DNA of 33,583 nucleotides from NCBI GenBank assembly GCA_028291885.1, contig JAQGNJ010000038.1, positions 1-33,583 on the forward strand. The letters are read 5' to 3'. Shown one piece after another: positions 9,066 through 19,122 of the stretch. Numbering within the stretch: position 1 is the stretch's first letter; every line of letters starts with the position of its first letter. The DNA is from Ramlibacter sp. (GTDB lineage: Bacteria; Pseudomonadota; Gammaproteobacteria; Burkholderiales; Burkholderiaceae_C). The translations under genes were made by a program, and so were the position numbers. The notes under the pieces are model-generated. The model ran no database searches. It was not told the origin of the DNA and saw only the letters and a list, made by a program, of their open reading frames with translations.

Positions 9066-10094
9066 TCAGCGCTTGCGCGCGGCGATGGACTTTTCGGCGG
9101 TGGTGACCAGGTCGGCGCCGATCTGGGTCTTCCACTTGTCGTAGACCGGACGGGTGGCCTTGACGAAGGCTTCGCGCTCGGCGGGGCTCAGTTGCGTGAC
9201 GGTCACGCCCATGCCGCCCAGTTCCTTGAGCAGGGGCTTGTCGGCCTCGGCGAGGCCCTTGCGGGAGAGGGCGACCTGCTCCTTCGCCGCGTCGAGCGCG
9301 GCCTGGCGCACGATGGCCTGGTCGGCCGGCGTCCAGGAGGCCCAGACCTCCTTGTTCACCACATAGATCAGCGGGTCGGCGATGTAGCCCCACATCGTCA
9401 GGTACTTCTGGCCCACGGTCGGCAGCTTGGAGGCGATGAAGATCGACAGCGGGTTCTCCTGGCCGTCCACCGCCTTGCTGGCCAGCGCCGGCTGGGCGTC
9501 GGCCCAGCTCATTTGCGTCGGGTTGGCGCCCAGGGCGGTGAAGGTGTCCAGGAACAGCGGCGAGCCGACCACGCGGATCTTCATGCCCTTGAGGTCCTCG
9601 GGCTTGCGGATCTCCTGCTTGCTGTTGGAGATCTCGCGGTAGCCGTTCTCGCCCCAGGCCAGGGGCAGCACGCCGGCCTGGTCGATCGCCTTGAACAGGT
9701 CCCTGCCGACGTCGCCGTGCGTCAGCGCGTCGACGGCGGCGTAGTCGGGCATGAGGAAGGGCATGGAGAACAGGTTCAGCTGCTTGACCTGGGGCGACCA
9801 GTTGATCGTGGAGCCCACGGCCATGTCGATGACGCCCTGGCGCAGCGCGGTGAATTCGCGGGTCTGGTCGCCCTGCACCAGCGAGACACCGGGATACAGC
9901 TTGATGTTGATGCGGCCCTGCGTGCGCTCGCGGACCTTGTCGGCCCACAGCTCGCCGCCCTTGCCCCAGGGGAAGGCCGTGCCCACCACCAGCGACATCT
10001 TGTATTCGGGCTTGTAGGTCTGGGCCGGCGCCATGGCCGAAGCCGCCAGGGCCGTCGCGGCGAGCGCGAACTTCAGGAAGGAACGTACTTTCAT
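9066..10094 (-). CDS. dctP: TRAP transporter substrate-binding protein DctP
   Basis: A 342-residue periplasmic receptor of the DctP family. It has a signal peptide (about residues 1-24, ending at MAPAQ), then FPWGKGGELWADKVRERTQGRINIKLYP in which the early helix is typical, and a conserved ligand-binding Arg in GMKIRVVGSPLF. TRAP receptors usually bind organic acids through this Arg; the actual ligand is not evident. A GAGGAG ribosome site precedes the ATG at 10094. It is third in a dctQ-dctM-dctP set and is convergent with gltL. Confidence 0.93.
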   Translation of the reverse strand: MKVRSFLKFALAATALAASAMAPAQTYKPEYKMSLVVGTAFPWGKGGELWADKVRERTQGRINIKLYPGVSLVQGDQTREFTALRQGVIDMAVGSTINWSPQVKQLNLFSMPFLMPDYAAVDALTHGDVGRDLFKAIDQAGVLPLAWGENGYREISNSKQEIRKPEDLKGMKIRVVGSPLFLDTFTALGANPTQMSWADAQPALASKAVDGQENPLSIFIASKLPTVGQKYLTMWGYIADPLIYVVNKEVWASWTPADQAIVRQAALDAAKEQVALSRKGLAEADKPLLKELGGMGVTVTQLSPAEREAFVKATRPVYDKWKTQIGADLVTTAEKSIAARKR

Positions 10095-10128
10095 GCTTTG
10101 AGTCTCCTCGGGTAAAAAAACGTCGGGT

Positions 10129-11427
10129 TCAGTAGCCCAGCCGCCGCGGCAGCCAGAGGGCGAGTTCGGGGAAGGCGATGACGAGCACCATCACGGCGAA
10201 CATCGAGACCAGCATCCAGCCGACCCAGCGCACGGTCTCTTCCATGCGCACGTTGGCGATGCGGCAGGACACCATCAGGTTCACCGCCAGCGGCGGGGTG
10301 AACTGGCCCAGCGCCACCTTGAGCGTGAGGATGACGCCGAACCAGACCGGGTCCCACTTGTAGTGCTGGACGATGGGCATCAGCAGCGGCACGAAGATCA
10401 GGAAGATCGACACGCCGTCCAGGAACATGCCCACGGTGACCAGCATCAGGATCAACAGCGCCAGCACGCCGTATTCGCCCAGGCCCGAGTTGACGATGGC
10501 CCGCGTCACCGGGTCGATCACGCCCAGGGTGGACAGCGAGTAGGCGAAGATGCCGGCCAGCGAAACGACCAGCAGGATGACGGCGGACAGCTCGCCCGAC
10601 TCGCGCAAGATGACGAAGAGGTCGCGCACCTTGATCGTGCGGTGGATCACCATGCCGACGAACAGGCCGTAGAAGACGGCGACGACGGCCGCCTCCGTCG
10701 GCGTGAACCAGCCGGCGCGCATGCCGCCCAGGATCAGCACCGGCGCCGCCAGGCCCCAGATCGCGTCGACGAAACTCCTGAGCAGGGGCGGGCGCGGCAG
10801 GCTGCTTTCCAGGTGGCCCATCCCGTGTTTGCGCGACAGCCAGACTGCCGGGACGATCAGGGCCACGCCGGCCAGGATGCCGGGGATCATGCCGGCGGCG
10901 AACAGCGCCGGCACGGACGCGCCCGGCACCAGGACCGAGTAGACGATGAAGGCGATCGAGGGCGGGATCAGGATGTCGGTCGCCGCCGCCGCGCCGACCA
11001 CGCTGGCCGAGAACGACGCCGGGTAGCCGGCCCGCGACATGGCAGCGATCATCACGCCGCCCACCGCCGCCGCGTTGGCGGGGCCCGAACCCGAGATGCC
11101 GCCCAGGAACATCGCCACCATGATCGCCACCAGCGGCAGCATGCCGGGGCCGCGGCCAACCAGGGCGATCGCGAAATTCACCAGCCGCAGGGCGACGCCG
11201 GACCGGTCGAAGATCGAGCCCACGAGCACGAACATCGGGATCGCGAGCAGCGGATATTTGCCCAGGCCGGCGTAGAAGTTCTGCGGCACGGCCAGCAGGC
11301 CGAACCACTGGGTATCCGCGTTCGCCAGCGCGATCGCCGCGGCGCCGGCCAGGCCCAGGGCCGCGCCGATCGGCACGCCCGCCAGCATCATGACGATGAA
11401 GGAGACGAACAGCAGGGTCGCGATCAT
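10129..11427 (-). CDS. dctM: TRAP transporter large permease DctM
   Basis: A 432-residue polytopic protein with about a dozen hydrophobic segments, normal for DctM, the subunit that carries solute using the sodium gradient. Visible hallmarks are AIPMFVLVGSIFDRSG, GGISGSGPANAAAVGG and DILIPPSIAFIVYS. The start at 11427 (MIATLLF) is preferred over a longer in-frame start at 11523 because the extra 32 residues are Arg/Pro-rich and lie inside dctQ. The start overlaps the dctQ stop in ATGA, so the membrane subunits are coupled. Confidence 0.93.
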   Translation of the reverse strand: MIATLLFVSFIVMMLAGVPIGAALGLAGAAAIALANADTQWFGLLAVPQNFYAGLGKYPLLAIPMFVLVGSIFDRSGVALRLVNFAIALVGRGPGMLPLVAIMVAMFLGGISGSGPANAAAVGGVMIAAMSRAGYPASFSASVVGAAAATDILIPPSIAFIVYSVLVPGASVPALFAAGMIPGILAGVALIVPAVWLSRKHGMGHLESSLPRPPLLRSFVDAIWGLAAPVLILGGMRAGWFTPTEAAVVAVFYGLFVGMVIHRTIKVRDLFVILRESGELSAVILLVVSLAGIFAYSLSTLGVIDPVTRAIVNSGLGEYGVLALLILMLVTVGMFLDGVSIFLIFVPLLMPIVQHYKWDPVWFGVILTLKVALGQFTPPLAVNLMVSCRIANVRMEETVRWVGWMLVSMFAVMVLVIAFPELALWLPRRLGY

Positions 11428-11963
11428 GGCGCCCGGCCTTCGCGGCTGCGCCGCACGAACAGGCCGAGAGCGCGCAGCGCGATGGCCAGCGAGACCACGG
11501 GCAGCCAGATCGAATACCACCACTGGGGAACGCCGATGCCGGGCGAGGTTTCGCCGAACTTGTAGTCGTCCCAGACGATGCGCACGCTCAGCACCGCGAT
11601 CACGCCGAACAGCAGGGCCACCATCAGGGCGCCGAACTGCGCCAGCCGCCGCCGCCGCGCCGGCGAGCCGGCCTCGGCGAAGTACTCGATGCGGATATGG
11701 CGGTCGCGGGCGACGGCGGCCGACCCGGCCACCAGCGCCAGCAGGATCATCAGGACCACCGAGAACTCCTCGGTCCAGGCGAACGAGGAGTTGGTGAAGT
11801 AGCGCACCAGCACGTTGGCGAAGGTGATCAGCGCCAGGGCCGCCATGATCAGGACGGTGAGCCAGTCCTCGATCGCCAGCGGGACGCGGGTCGCTTCGTC
11901 GGTGGTTTCGGGCGGGGGTGCGGCGTTGTCCAGCAGCGGGCCGGACTCGGGAGGATGGGACAT
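11424..11963 (-). CDS. dctQ: TRAP transporter small permease DctQ
   Basis: A 179-residue small TRAP permease with four hydrophobic segments after a polar proline-rich N-terminus of about 30 residues. Family marks are NVLVRYFTNSSFAWTEEFSV and the RDRHIRIEYF stretch between helices 2 and 3. It forms the membrane complex with DctM. A far longer in-frame reading upstream is shadow sequence antisense to pyrC; ATG 11963 gives the normal length. First gene of the TRAP operon, divergent from pyrC across 129 bases. Confidence 0.88.
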   Translation of the reverse strand: MSHPPESGPLLDNAAPPPETTDEATRVPLAIEDWLTVLIMAALALITFANVLVRYFTNSSFAWTEEFSVVLMILLALVAGSAAVARDRHIRIEYFAEAGSPARRRRLAQFGALMVALLFGVIAVLSVRIVWDDYKFGETSPGIGVPQWWYSIWLPVVSLAIALRALGLFVRRSREGRAP

Positions 11964-12080
11964 TGGGATTGCGGGGCCGGGGAGCGGGCTATGGTAGCGG
12001 ACGCTGCCGGGCGGGCTTCTACGTGCTTTCCTTGAGTGACTGCTGTCGGACGCGCCCGGCAGTCCGCTGCGGCATTCTGG

Positions 12081-12086
12081 GAAAAT
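12081..12086 (+). promoter_or_regulatory. Candidate extended -10 for leaderless pyrC
   Basis: TGG-GAAAAT lies six bases before the pyrC ATG (12093), matching an extended -10 (TGn plus hexamer). No Shine-Dalgarno is visible and no good -35 is seen. A tiny ATG-CGC-GGA-TGA frame (12085-12096) also overlaps the start. Inference from spacing. Confidence 0.35.
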
Positions 12087-12092
12087 GCGCGG

Positions 12093-13127
12093 ATGACAGA
12101 GCAAATCAAGATCACGCGCCCCGACGACTGGCACCTGCATGTGCGCGATGGACAGGCCTTGCAAGCCGTGGTGCCGCACACGGCGGCGCAATTCGGCCGG
12201 GCGATCATCATGCCGAACCTGAGGCCGCCGATCACGACGGCGGCGCAGGCTGCGGCCTATCGCGAACGCATCCTCGCCGCCGTGCCGCTGGGCATGAGTT
12301 TCGAGCCGCTGATGACGCTCTATCTCACCGACAACCTGCCGCCCGACGAGATCGTGCGGGCCCGTGAAGCGGGCGTCGTCGCGGTCAAGCTCTATCCGGC
12401 CGGCGCGACGACCAACAGCGACGCCGGCGTCACCGACATGCGCAAGACCTACGCGACGCTGGAGGCGATGCAGCGCGAAGGGCTGGTGCTGCTGGTGCAC
12501 GGCGAGGTCACCTCGCCAGAGATCGACCTGTTCGACCGCGAGGCCGTGTTCATCGACACGCAGCTGATCCCCTTGCGGCGCGACTTCCCCGAGCTGAAGA
12601 TCGTCTTCGAGCACATCACGACGCGCGAAGCCGCGCAGTACGTGCACGGCGCCGACCGCTTCACCGGCGCCACCATCACGGCGCATCACCTGCTGTACAA
12701 CCGCAACGCGATCTTCAGCGGCGGCATCCGCCCTCACTACTACTGCCTGCCGGTGCTCAAGCGCGAAAGCCACCGCGTCGCGCTGGTGGAGGCGGCGACC
12801 TGCGGCAGCTCCAGGTTCTTCCTGGGCACGGACAGCGCGCCGCACCCGGCGCATCTGAAGGAGCACGCGACGGGTTGTGCGGGCTGCTACACCGCGCACG
12901 CAGCCATCGAGCTGTATGCCGAAGCCTTCGACGCCGCCGGCAAGCTGGACCAACTCGAGGGCTTCGCCAGCCTGCACGGGCCGGCCTTCTACGGCCTGCC
13001 GCGCAACACCGGCACCATCACCCTGAGACGCGAAACCTGGACGGTGCCGGAAAGCTATGCCTTCGGCGAAGCGCAACTCAAGCCATTGCGCGGCGGCGAG
13101 ACGCTGGGCTGGAGGGTCGCGTCATGA
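12093..13127 (+). CDS. pyrC: Dihydroorotase
   Basis: A 344-residue class II dihydroorotase, close to the E. coli length (348), catalysing cyclisation of carbamoyl aspartate to dihydroorotate in pyrimidine synthesis. Zinc ligands are visible: His14 and His16 in WHLHVRDG, carboxylated Lys99 in AVKLYPAGATTNS, HGE and EHIT histidines, and the catalytic Asp in GTDSAPH. The start at 12093 (MTEQIKITRPDDW) is preferred over in-frame 12036 because the motif begins there. Its stop overlaps the next gene in ATGA. Confidence 0.95.
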   Translation: MTEQIKITRPDDWHLHVRDGQALQAVVPHTAAQFGRAIIMPNLRPPITTAAQAAAYRERILAAVPLGMSFEPLMTLYLTDNLPPDEIVRAREAGVVAVKLYPAGATTNSDAGVTDMRKTYATLEAMQREGLVLLVHGEVTSPEIDLFDREAVFIDTQLIPLRRDFPELKIVFEHITTREAAQYVHGADRFTGATITAHHLLYNRNAIFSGGIRPHYYCLPVLKRESHRVALVEAATCGSSRFFLGTDSAPHPAHLKEHATGCAGCYTAHAAIELYAEAFDAAGKLDQLEGFASLHGPAFYGLPRNTGTITLRRETWTVPESYAFGEAQLKPLRGGETLGWRVAS

Positions 13128-13906
13128 ACGTCGCTTTCCTGCTCGACGCCGACAACCTCTCCTCGGCTTCCGACATCGACCAGGTGTTCGGGCATTTCCG
13201 CCGGCTCGGGATCACGGTGACGGTGCGCCGCGCCTACGGCGGCCACGACAAGCTGGCCGGCATCAAGGACGTGCTGCGCCAGCACGCGGTCCGCTCTTTC
13301 GTCAACCAGGGCAAGGGCACGACGGATGCGGCCCTGGTCATCGACGCGATGGACCTGCTGCACCACGATGCCCTGCCCGGGATCGTGGCGATCGGCTCGA
13401 GCGACGCCGATTTCGCTCCGCTGGCGGTGCGGCTGCGCGAGGACGGGATCCGGATGATCTGTTTCGCCTTGCGCGACAAGGCGGACGCCGCGGCGCTGGC
13501 CCTGGTGTACGACGAGGTGGTCTACCTGGATGGCGCGGAGCGCGCCGAGCGCGCCGAGCGCCCCGAGCGTGCGGAGCCCGCGCCCCGGCCGGCCCGCAAG
13601 GCTGCCGCCGCCAAGAAAACGCCGGCGCGCGCTCCGGCCGCGAAGGCTGCGCCGGCGCCAAAGTCGGCCGGCCGGAAGGTCTTCGCAAGCGACGACGAAT
13701 TCGACGCCATCCTGGAAGCGGTGCCGGCGCTGCTCAGCGGCGAGCCGGTGCCGCTCAACGATGTCACCCGGCAGCTGCGGGACGCGAAGGTGCTGGGCCG
13801 AAGCGCGAAGTCGACCACCCTGCTCGGGCGGTATGCCGACGATTTCCGGCTCTCGCCCGAGCGCAACCCCGCTTATGTCCAGTGGAACAAGAGGGCGGGG
13901 CGCTGA
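13124..13906 (+). CDS. NYN (PIN-like) domain protein with C-terminal OST-HTH-like domain
   Basis: A 260-residue protein. Residues 1-136 form a NYN/LabA-type PIN-like nuclease fold, with acidic candidates Asp8 and Asp10 (LLDADN), Asp68 (GKGTTDAALVIDAMD), and Asp94/Asp96 (GSSDADF). A Glu-Arg-Ala repeat and an Ala/Lys/Pro linker (about 137-184) lead to a C-terminal module (DEFDAILEAV to YVQWNKR) resembling OST-HTH/LOTUS RNA-binding domains. Such proteins are thought to cut or bind RNA; the target is unknown. It overlaps pyrC by four bases. Confidence 0.85.
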   Translation: MNVAFLLDADNLSSASDIDQVFGHFRRLGITVTVRRAYGGHDKLAGIKDVLRQHAVRSFVNQGKGTTDAALVIDAMDLLHHDALPGIVAIGSSDADFAPLAVRLREDGIRMICFALRDKADAAALALVYDEVVYLDGAERAERAERPERAEPAPRPARKAAAAKKTPARAPAAKAAPAPKSAGRKVFASDDEFDAILEAVPALLSGEPVPLNDVTRQLRDAKVLGRSAKSTTLLGRYADDFRLSPERNPAYVQWNKRAGR

Positions 13907-14682
13907 GCGGAGGGCCGATCGACTGGAGCGCACCCTGGTTCGCGCCCTGGCGCGAAGCCGGCGAGCGCGTCGACAGCCGCACCGCCCAGGGGATGGCGCT
14001 GCACGACGCGCTGAACGCCGAAGGCCGCTCGCCCGTGCGCTTTGTCGAGCAGTCGTCGCTGCCCGCCGGCCAGGCCTACGAACACTTCATCTTCGGCAGC
14101 GGCCACTGCCCGGTGCGGCCCGGCCTGCACGATTTCTTCAACGGCATCTGCTGGCTGGGGTTGCCGTCGTCCAAGGCGCGGCTGAACGCGCTGCAGGCGG
14201 CGCAGATCGAGGCGCGCGGCGTCGGCTCGGCGCGCGGCCCGGTGCGCGACGCGATCACGCTGTTCGACGAGAACGGCGCGCTGCTGGACGCTCCGCAGCC
14301 CTTGTGGTCGGCGCTGCTGGAGCGCGACTGGCGCCTGCTGTTCGTCGAATTGCGGCCGCTCTGGAGCCAGGCGAGGCTGCTGGTGGTCGGCCATGCCCTG
14401 CTGGAGAAACTGGTCGCGCCGCGCAAGGCGCTCACCGCGCACGTCTGGCGGGCGCCGGTCGCCACCGATTCCATCCAGGCGGCCGATGCGCAGCTCGCGG
14501 CGCAGCTGACGGCGGCGCTGCTGGCGGACAAGCCGTTCACACCCCTGCCGCTGCTGGGAATTCCCGGCTGGTGGCCGGAAAACGCAGATGTTTCCTTCTA
14601 TGATGACGCCCAGGTCTTCCGGCCCCGCAGGGCGCCACACCCGATAAAAACTCCGTACCTGCATTCACCCGCGCATTCTTGA
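13882..14682 (+). CDS. DUF3025 family protein (start uncertain)
   Basis: A protein of about 260 residues with DUF3025 marks: [11 protein letters not shown] near the N-terminus, then [23 protein letters not shown] in which the FFNGxxWL core is diagnostic, and GIPGWWPEN near the end. Function unknown. GTG 13882 is the only standard start before the conserved block, but it has no ribosome site and overlaps the NYN gene by 25 bases. CTG 13903, sitting in CTGA on the NYN stop behind a GAGGGCGGGG purine tract, may be the true start. A later ATG would remove conserved sequence. Confidence 0.82.
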   Translation: MEQEGGALSGGPIDWSAPWFAPWREAGERVDSRTAQGMALHDALNAEGRSPVRFVEQSSLPAGQAYEHFIFGSGHCPVRPGLHDFFNGICWLGLPSSKARLNALQAAQIEARGVGSARGPVRDAITLFDENGALLDAPQPLWSALLERDWRLLFVELRPLWSQARLLVVGHALLEKLVAPRKALTAHVWRAPVATDSIQAADAQLAAQLTAALLADKPFTPLPLLGIPGWWPENADVSFYDDAQVFRPRRAPHPIKTPYLHSPAHS

Positions 14683-14743
14683 TTTCCGCTTGCCGGACCT
14701 CATCTGTGCGCTGGGGGAACTTCACAACCCTTTCGGAGAGTTC

Positions 14744-15610
14744 ATGAAACGTATCTTCCTGTTCGTAGTGACCAACCTTGCGGTGGTGGTGGTGCTGGGC
14801 ATCGTCTCCAGCCTGCTGGGGGTCAACCGCTACCTGACGGCCAACGGCCTGAACCTGGGCATGCTGCTCGGTTTCGCGCTGGTGATGGGTTTCGGCGGCG
14901 CGATCATCTCGCTGCTGCTGTCCAAGACCATCGCCAAGTGGAGCTCGGGCGTGAAGGTGATCAGCCAGCCGCAGAGCGCCGACGAGGCCTGGATCGTCGA
15001 GACGGTCCGCAGGTTCGCCGACAAGGCCGGCATCGGCATGCCCGAAGTCGGCATCTTCGAGGGCGAGCCCAACGCCTTCGCCACCGGCGCCTTCAAGAAC
15101 AACGCGCTCGTCGCGGTTTCCACCGGCCTGCTGCAAGGCATGACGCGCGAAGAAGTGGAGGCCGTGATCGGCCACGAGGTGGCCCACATCGCCAACGGCG
15201 ACATGGTCACCATGACGCTGATCCAGGGCGTGATGAACACCTTCGTCGTGTTCCTGTCGCGGGTGATCGGCTACGCGGTGGACAGCTTCCTGAGCAAGGG
15301 CGAGAACCGCTCCGGCCCGGGCATCGGCTACTTCGTCAGCACCATCGTGCTGGACATCCTTCTCGGCTTCCTGGCGGCGATCATCGTGGCCTGGTTCTCG
15401 CGCCAGCGGGAATTCCGCGCCGACGCCGGCTCGGCCAACCTGCTCGGACGCAAGCAGCCGATGATCAACGCCCTGGCCCGCCTGGGCGGCATGGTTCCCG
15501 GCGAGCTGCCCAGGGGCCTGCAGGCCATGGGCATCACCTCCGGCGTCGGCAAGCTGTTCTCCAGCCATCCGCCGATCGAGGAGCGCATCGCTCGCCTCCA
15601 GGCCGCCTGA
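14744..15610 (+). CDS. htpX: Membrane zinc metalloprotease HtpX
   Basis: A 288-residue M48B peptidase of the inner membrane that degrades damaged membrane proteins alongside FtsH. Hydrophobic segments occur at about residues 4-26 and 38-60, with two more after the active site. The zinc motif HEVAH (144-148) is followed by IANGDMVT, and [10 protein letters not shown] supplies the third ligand Glu. A GGAGAG ribosome site precedes ATG 14744; an upstream in-frame start at 14690 would add a non-conserved leader. A strong terminator follows. Confidence 0.95.
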   Translation: MKRIFLFVVTNLAVVVVLGIVSSLLGVNRYLTANGLNLGMLLGFALVMGFGGAIISLLLSKTIAKWSSGVKVISQPQSADEAWIVETVRRFADKAGIGMPEVGIFEGEPNAFATGAFKNNALVAVSTGLLQGMTREEVEAVIGHEVAHIANGDMVTMTLIQGVMNTFVVFLSRVIGYAVDSFLSKGENRSGPGIGYFVSTIVLDILLGFLAAIIVAWFSRQREFRADAGSANLLGRKQPMINALARLGGMVPGELPRGLQAMGITSGVGKLFSSHPPIEERIARLQAA

Positions 15611-15620
15611 GCCTGAAAAC

Positions 15621-15648
15621 AAAAAAGCCGCCTTCGGGCGGCTTTTTG
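15621..15648. terminator. Bidirectional intrinsic terminator after htpX
   Basis: GCCGCC (15627-15632), a TTCG tetraloop, then GGCGGC (15637-15642), with five T after and six A before. The A and T runs let it stop both htpX and the convergent ProQ gene. Confidence 0.9.
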
Positions 15649-15684
15649 TTGGCTTGGAGAAAGACGGCTGCCGGAAGTCCTGGC

Positions 15685-16359
15685 CTATCCCAGGGTCCGC
15701 GCGACTTCGGCGGGATCCATGCCGTACATCTCGGCGAAGGCCTCGACGCTCAGGCCGCTGGCCTGGTAGGCGCGGCTCAGGGCTTCGCGCTTGGCGGCGC
15801 GCTGCGCCAGTTGCGAGACAGCCTCGTCGACGAGGGCGTTCGCGGACTCGTCCTGCGTGCGCATCTGCGTCGCGTATTCCTGCGCAGGGATGCCCGAAGC
15901 CTCGATGGCCGACACCAGCCGCGCGACGACGCGCGGACGCAGGTCCTCCTTGGTGCGCTGCTGGCGGCGCCGGAAGACTTCCATGATCGCGTGATGCACG
16001 TGCTCGGGCGCCACCGGGCCGACCGGCTGGCCGTCCAGGTCGTGCCGCTGCAGGCCCGCGGCCACGCATTCGAGATACGGGGTGGACCGGGCATGCAGGC
16101 CCATCGCGACCTTGAGCTCATCGCGCTTGAATGCGTCGGGATGGCGGGTCATCAGGTCCTCGAACGCGCCGATCTTCAGTGGCTTGAACTGGGCGCCGAA
16201 CAGCTGCGGATACAGCTCGAACAGTTTCTCGAGCAGCGGATGGCCCGGCTTGCCGCGCGGCTGGCCCTTGCGCTGTTGCTGCTTGGGACGGGTCCTGGCG
16301 GGCGCGGGCGCCGGCGCGGCCGGCTGGCCTTCGGTGGGGGTGGAAACGGTGTCGGTCAT
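15685..16359 (-). CDS. ProQ/FinO-domain RNA chaperone
   Basis: A 224-residue protein. A Pro/Ala/Gln-rich basic N-terminus (about residues 1-40) leads into a ProQ/FinO domain (about 40-150), recognised by PLKIGAFEDL, then LHARSTPYLECVAAG and HDLDGQPVGPV. These proteins bind structured small RNAs and mRNA 3' ends. The C-terminal 70 residues are helical and end with a segment (GLSVEAFAEMYGMDP) I do not recognise. The start ATG 16359 overlaps the stop of the upstream oxidoreductase and lacks a clear ribosome site, so translational coupling is likely; the upstream amber codon could then lower its expression. Confidence 0.88.
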   Translation of the reverse strand: MTDTVSTPTEGQPAAPAPAPARTRPKQQQRKGQPRGKPGHPLLEKLFELYPQLFGAQFKPLKIGAFEDLMTRHPDAFKRDELKVAMGLHARSTPYLECVAAGLQRHDLDGQPVGPVAPEHVHHAIMEVFRRRQQRTKEDLRPRVVARLVSAIEASGIPAQEYATQMRTQDESANALVDEAVSQLAQRAAKREALSRAYQASGLSVEAFAEMYGMDPAEVARTLG

Positions 16360-18017
16360 TGGAGGGAAGGGGTTGGGATTCGGAGCGCGTCCTGGGCGAC
16401 GGCCTCGCCGACGCGGATGCCGTCGACGCCGGCCGACAGGATGCCGCCGGCATAGCTGGCGCCTTCGCCGGCGGGGAACAGGCCGCGCACGTTCAGGCTC
16501 TGGTAGTCGTCGCCGCGCGTGATGCGCAGCGGGGAAGAAGTGCGTGTCTCGACGCCGGTCAGCACCGCGTCGGGCATGTCGAAGCCGCGGATCTTGCGGC
16601 CGAACACCGGCAGCGCTTCGCGCAGGGCTTCGATGGCAAACGCGGGCAGCGCCTCGGCCAGGTCGCCCAGCTTGACGCCGGGCTTGTACGAGGGCTCGAC
16701 GGAACCGAGCTCGGTGGAGGCGCGGCCGGCGATGAAGTCGCCCACCAGCTGGCCCGGCGCCTGGTAGTCGCCGCCGCCGAGGGTGAACGCGTGGGATTCG
16801 AGTTGCCGCTGCAGGGCGATGCCGGCCAGCGGGCCGCCGGGGTAGTCGCCGGGCTCGATTCCCACCACCATGCCGGCGTTGGCATTGCGCTCGTTGCGCG
16901 AATACTGGCTCATGCCGTTGGTGACGACGCGGCCCTGCTCCGACGTGGCGGCGACCACCGTGCCGCCGGGGCACATGCAGAAGCTGTAGACCGAGCGGCC
17001 GTTGCTGGCGTGGTGCACCAGCTTGTAGTCGGCCGCGCCGAGCAGCGGGTGGCCGGCGTGGCGGCCCCAGCGGGCGCGGTCGATCACCCCCTGCGGATGC
17101 TCGATGCGAAAGCCGATCGAGAACGGCTTGGCCTCCATGAAGACGCCGCGCTCGTGCAGCATCTCGAAGGTGTCGCGCGAGCTGTGGCCCAGGGCCAGCA
17201 CGGCGTGGTCGGCGCGCAGCTCGCTGCTCTGGCCGGTGGCCTGGTCCAGGACCGTGAGCCCGCGCAGATGGCGGCCCTCGGGGCCGTCCTCGATGTGCAG
17301 GTCGGTCACGCGCTGGCGGAAGCGGATCTCGCCGCCCAGCGCGATGATCTGCTCGCGCATGCTCTCCACCACCTTCACCAGCTTGAAAGTGCCGATGTGC
17401 GGATGCGCGACGTAGAGGATCTCGGGCGGCGCGCCGGCCTTGACGAACTCGTTCATCACCTTGCGCCCGAGATGGCGCGGGTCCTTGATCTGGCTGTAGT
17501 GCTAGCCGTCGGAAAACGTCACGGCGCCGCCTTCGCCGAACTGCACGTTGCTCTCCGGCTCCAGCACGCTCTTGCGCCACAGTCCCCAGGTGTCCCTGGT
17601 GCGCTCGCGCACCGGTTTGCCGCGCTCCAGCACGATGGGCTTGAAGCCCATCTGCGCCAGCACCAGCGCGGCGAAGATGCCGCAGGGACCGAAGCCGACG
17701 ACGACCGGTCGCAGCGGCTGTGACGCCGGAGCGGCGACCGGCGCGCGCCAGATCATGTCAGGCGCCGGCGCGATATGGGGATTGGCGGCGAACTTCGCCA
17801 GCAGCGCCGGCTCCTGCGCCGGGTCGGCCAGCGCCACGTCGACGATGAAGACCGCGACCAGGTCGGCCTTGCGGGCGTCGAAACTGCGCTTGAAGACGTC
17901 GACGCGGGCGATCTCTCGGGGCGAAAGGCCCAGGATGCGGCAGGCGGCGGCGGTGAGGACCGGCTCGGGCTGTTCAGCCTCGGCCAGCGTGAGCTTGATT
18001 TCGGAGAGTCGGATCAT
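16356..18017 (-). pseudogene. FAD-dependent oxidoreductase interrupted by an in-frame amber codon
   Basis: The frame encodes 553 residues of a bacterial FAD-dependent dehydrogenase-like protein, broken only by TAG at 17504-17502 (codon 172). Before the stop are an N-terminal domain and a Rossmann motif VVVGFGPCGIFAA (about 106-118); after it the frame continues perfectly with QIKDPRHLGRKVM and ends with GLFPAGEGASYAGGI, the C-terminal FAD motif. The stop follows TFSDG, where a Lys would be expected. It could be a recent nonsense mutation, a sequencing error, or suppressed. A TATCAT-like -10 lies near 18059-18064. The downstream ProQ gene overlaps its true stop. Confidence 0.85.
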
Positions 18018-18077
18018 CGGTGCGGCGGCTTGTGTCGATCAAGCAGGCGGAGCGCCGATGATACCGGCTCGCGAAGA

Positions 18078-18147
18078 GCTGGGGTGCGCTGCGCTCACCG
18101 CCAGCCTACCGGCGTTTGCGTAGGCTGGCGGTGCAGCGCACCCCAGC
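18078..18147. repeat. REP-like inverted palindrome doublet
   Basis: Two GC-rich palindromic units face each other: 18078-18109 begins GCTGGGGTGCGCTG and ends CAGCCTAC, and 18120-18147 begins GTAGGCTGG and ends CACCCCAGC. The arms match as a large inverted repeat apart from a four-base insertion, with a ten-base loop. Each arm is itself an imperfect hairpin. It ends three bases before the cysK stop and may act as its terminator; layout resembles REP/REPIN elements. Confidence 0.65.
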
Positions 18148-18150
18148 CTG

Positions 18151-19065
<915 letters not shown>

Positions 19066-19110
19066 GGGAGGGGCTCCTTGGCGGACGGACGAAGCCGCCA
19101 TTGTGGCTGC

Positions 19111-19116
19111 GATAAT
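19111..19116 (+). promoter_or_regulatory. Candidate -10 box of rnpB
   Basis: GATAAT ends six bases before the expected 5' end of the RNase P RNA at 19123, as expected for a sigma-70 -10. No clear -35 is visible. It lies in the 57-base gap to the divergent cysK start. Confidence 0.6.
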
Positions 19117-19122
19117 GGCTGC

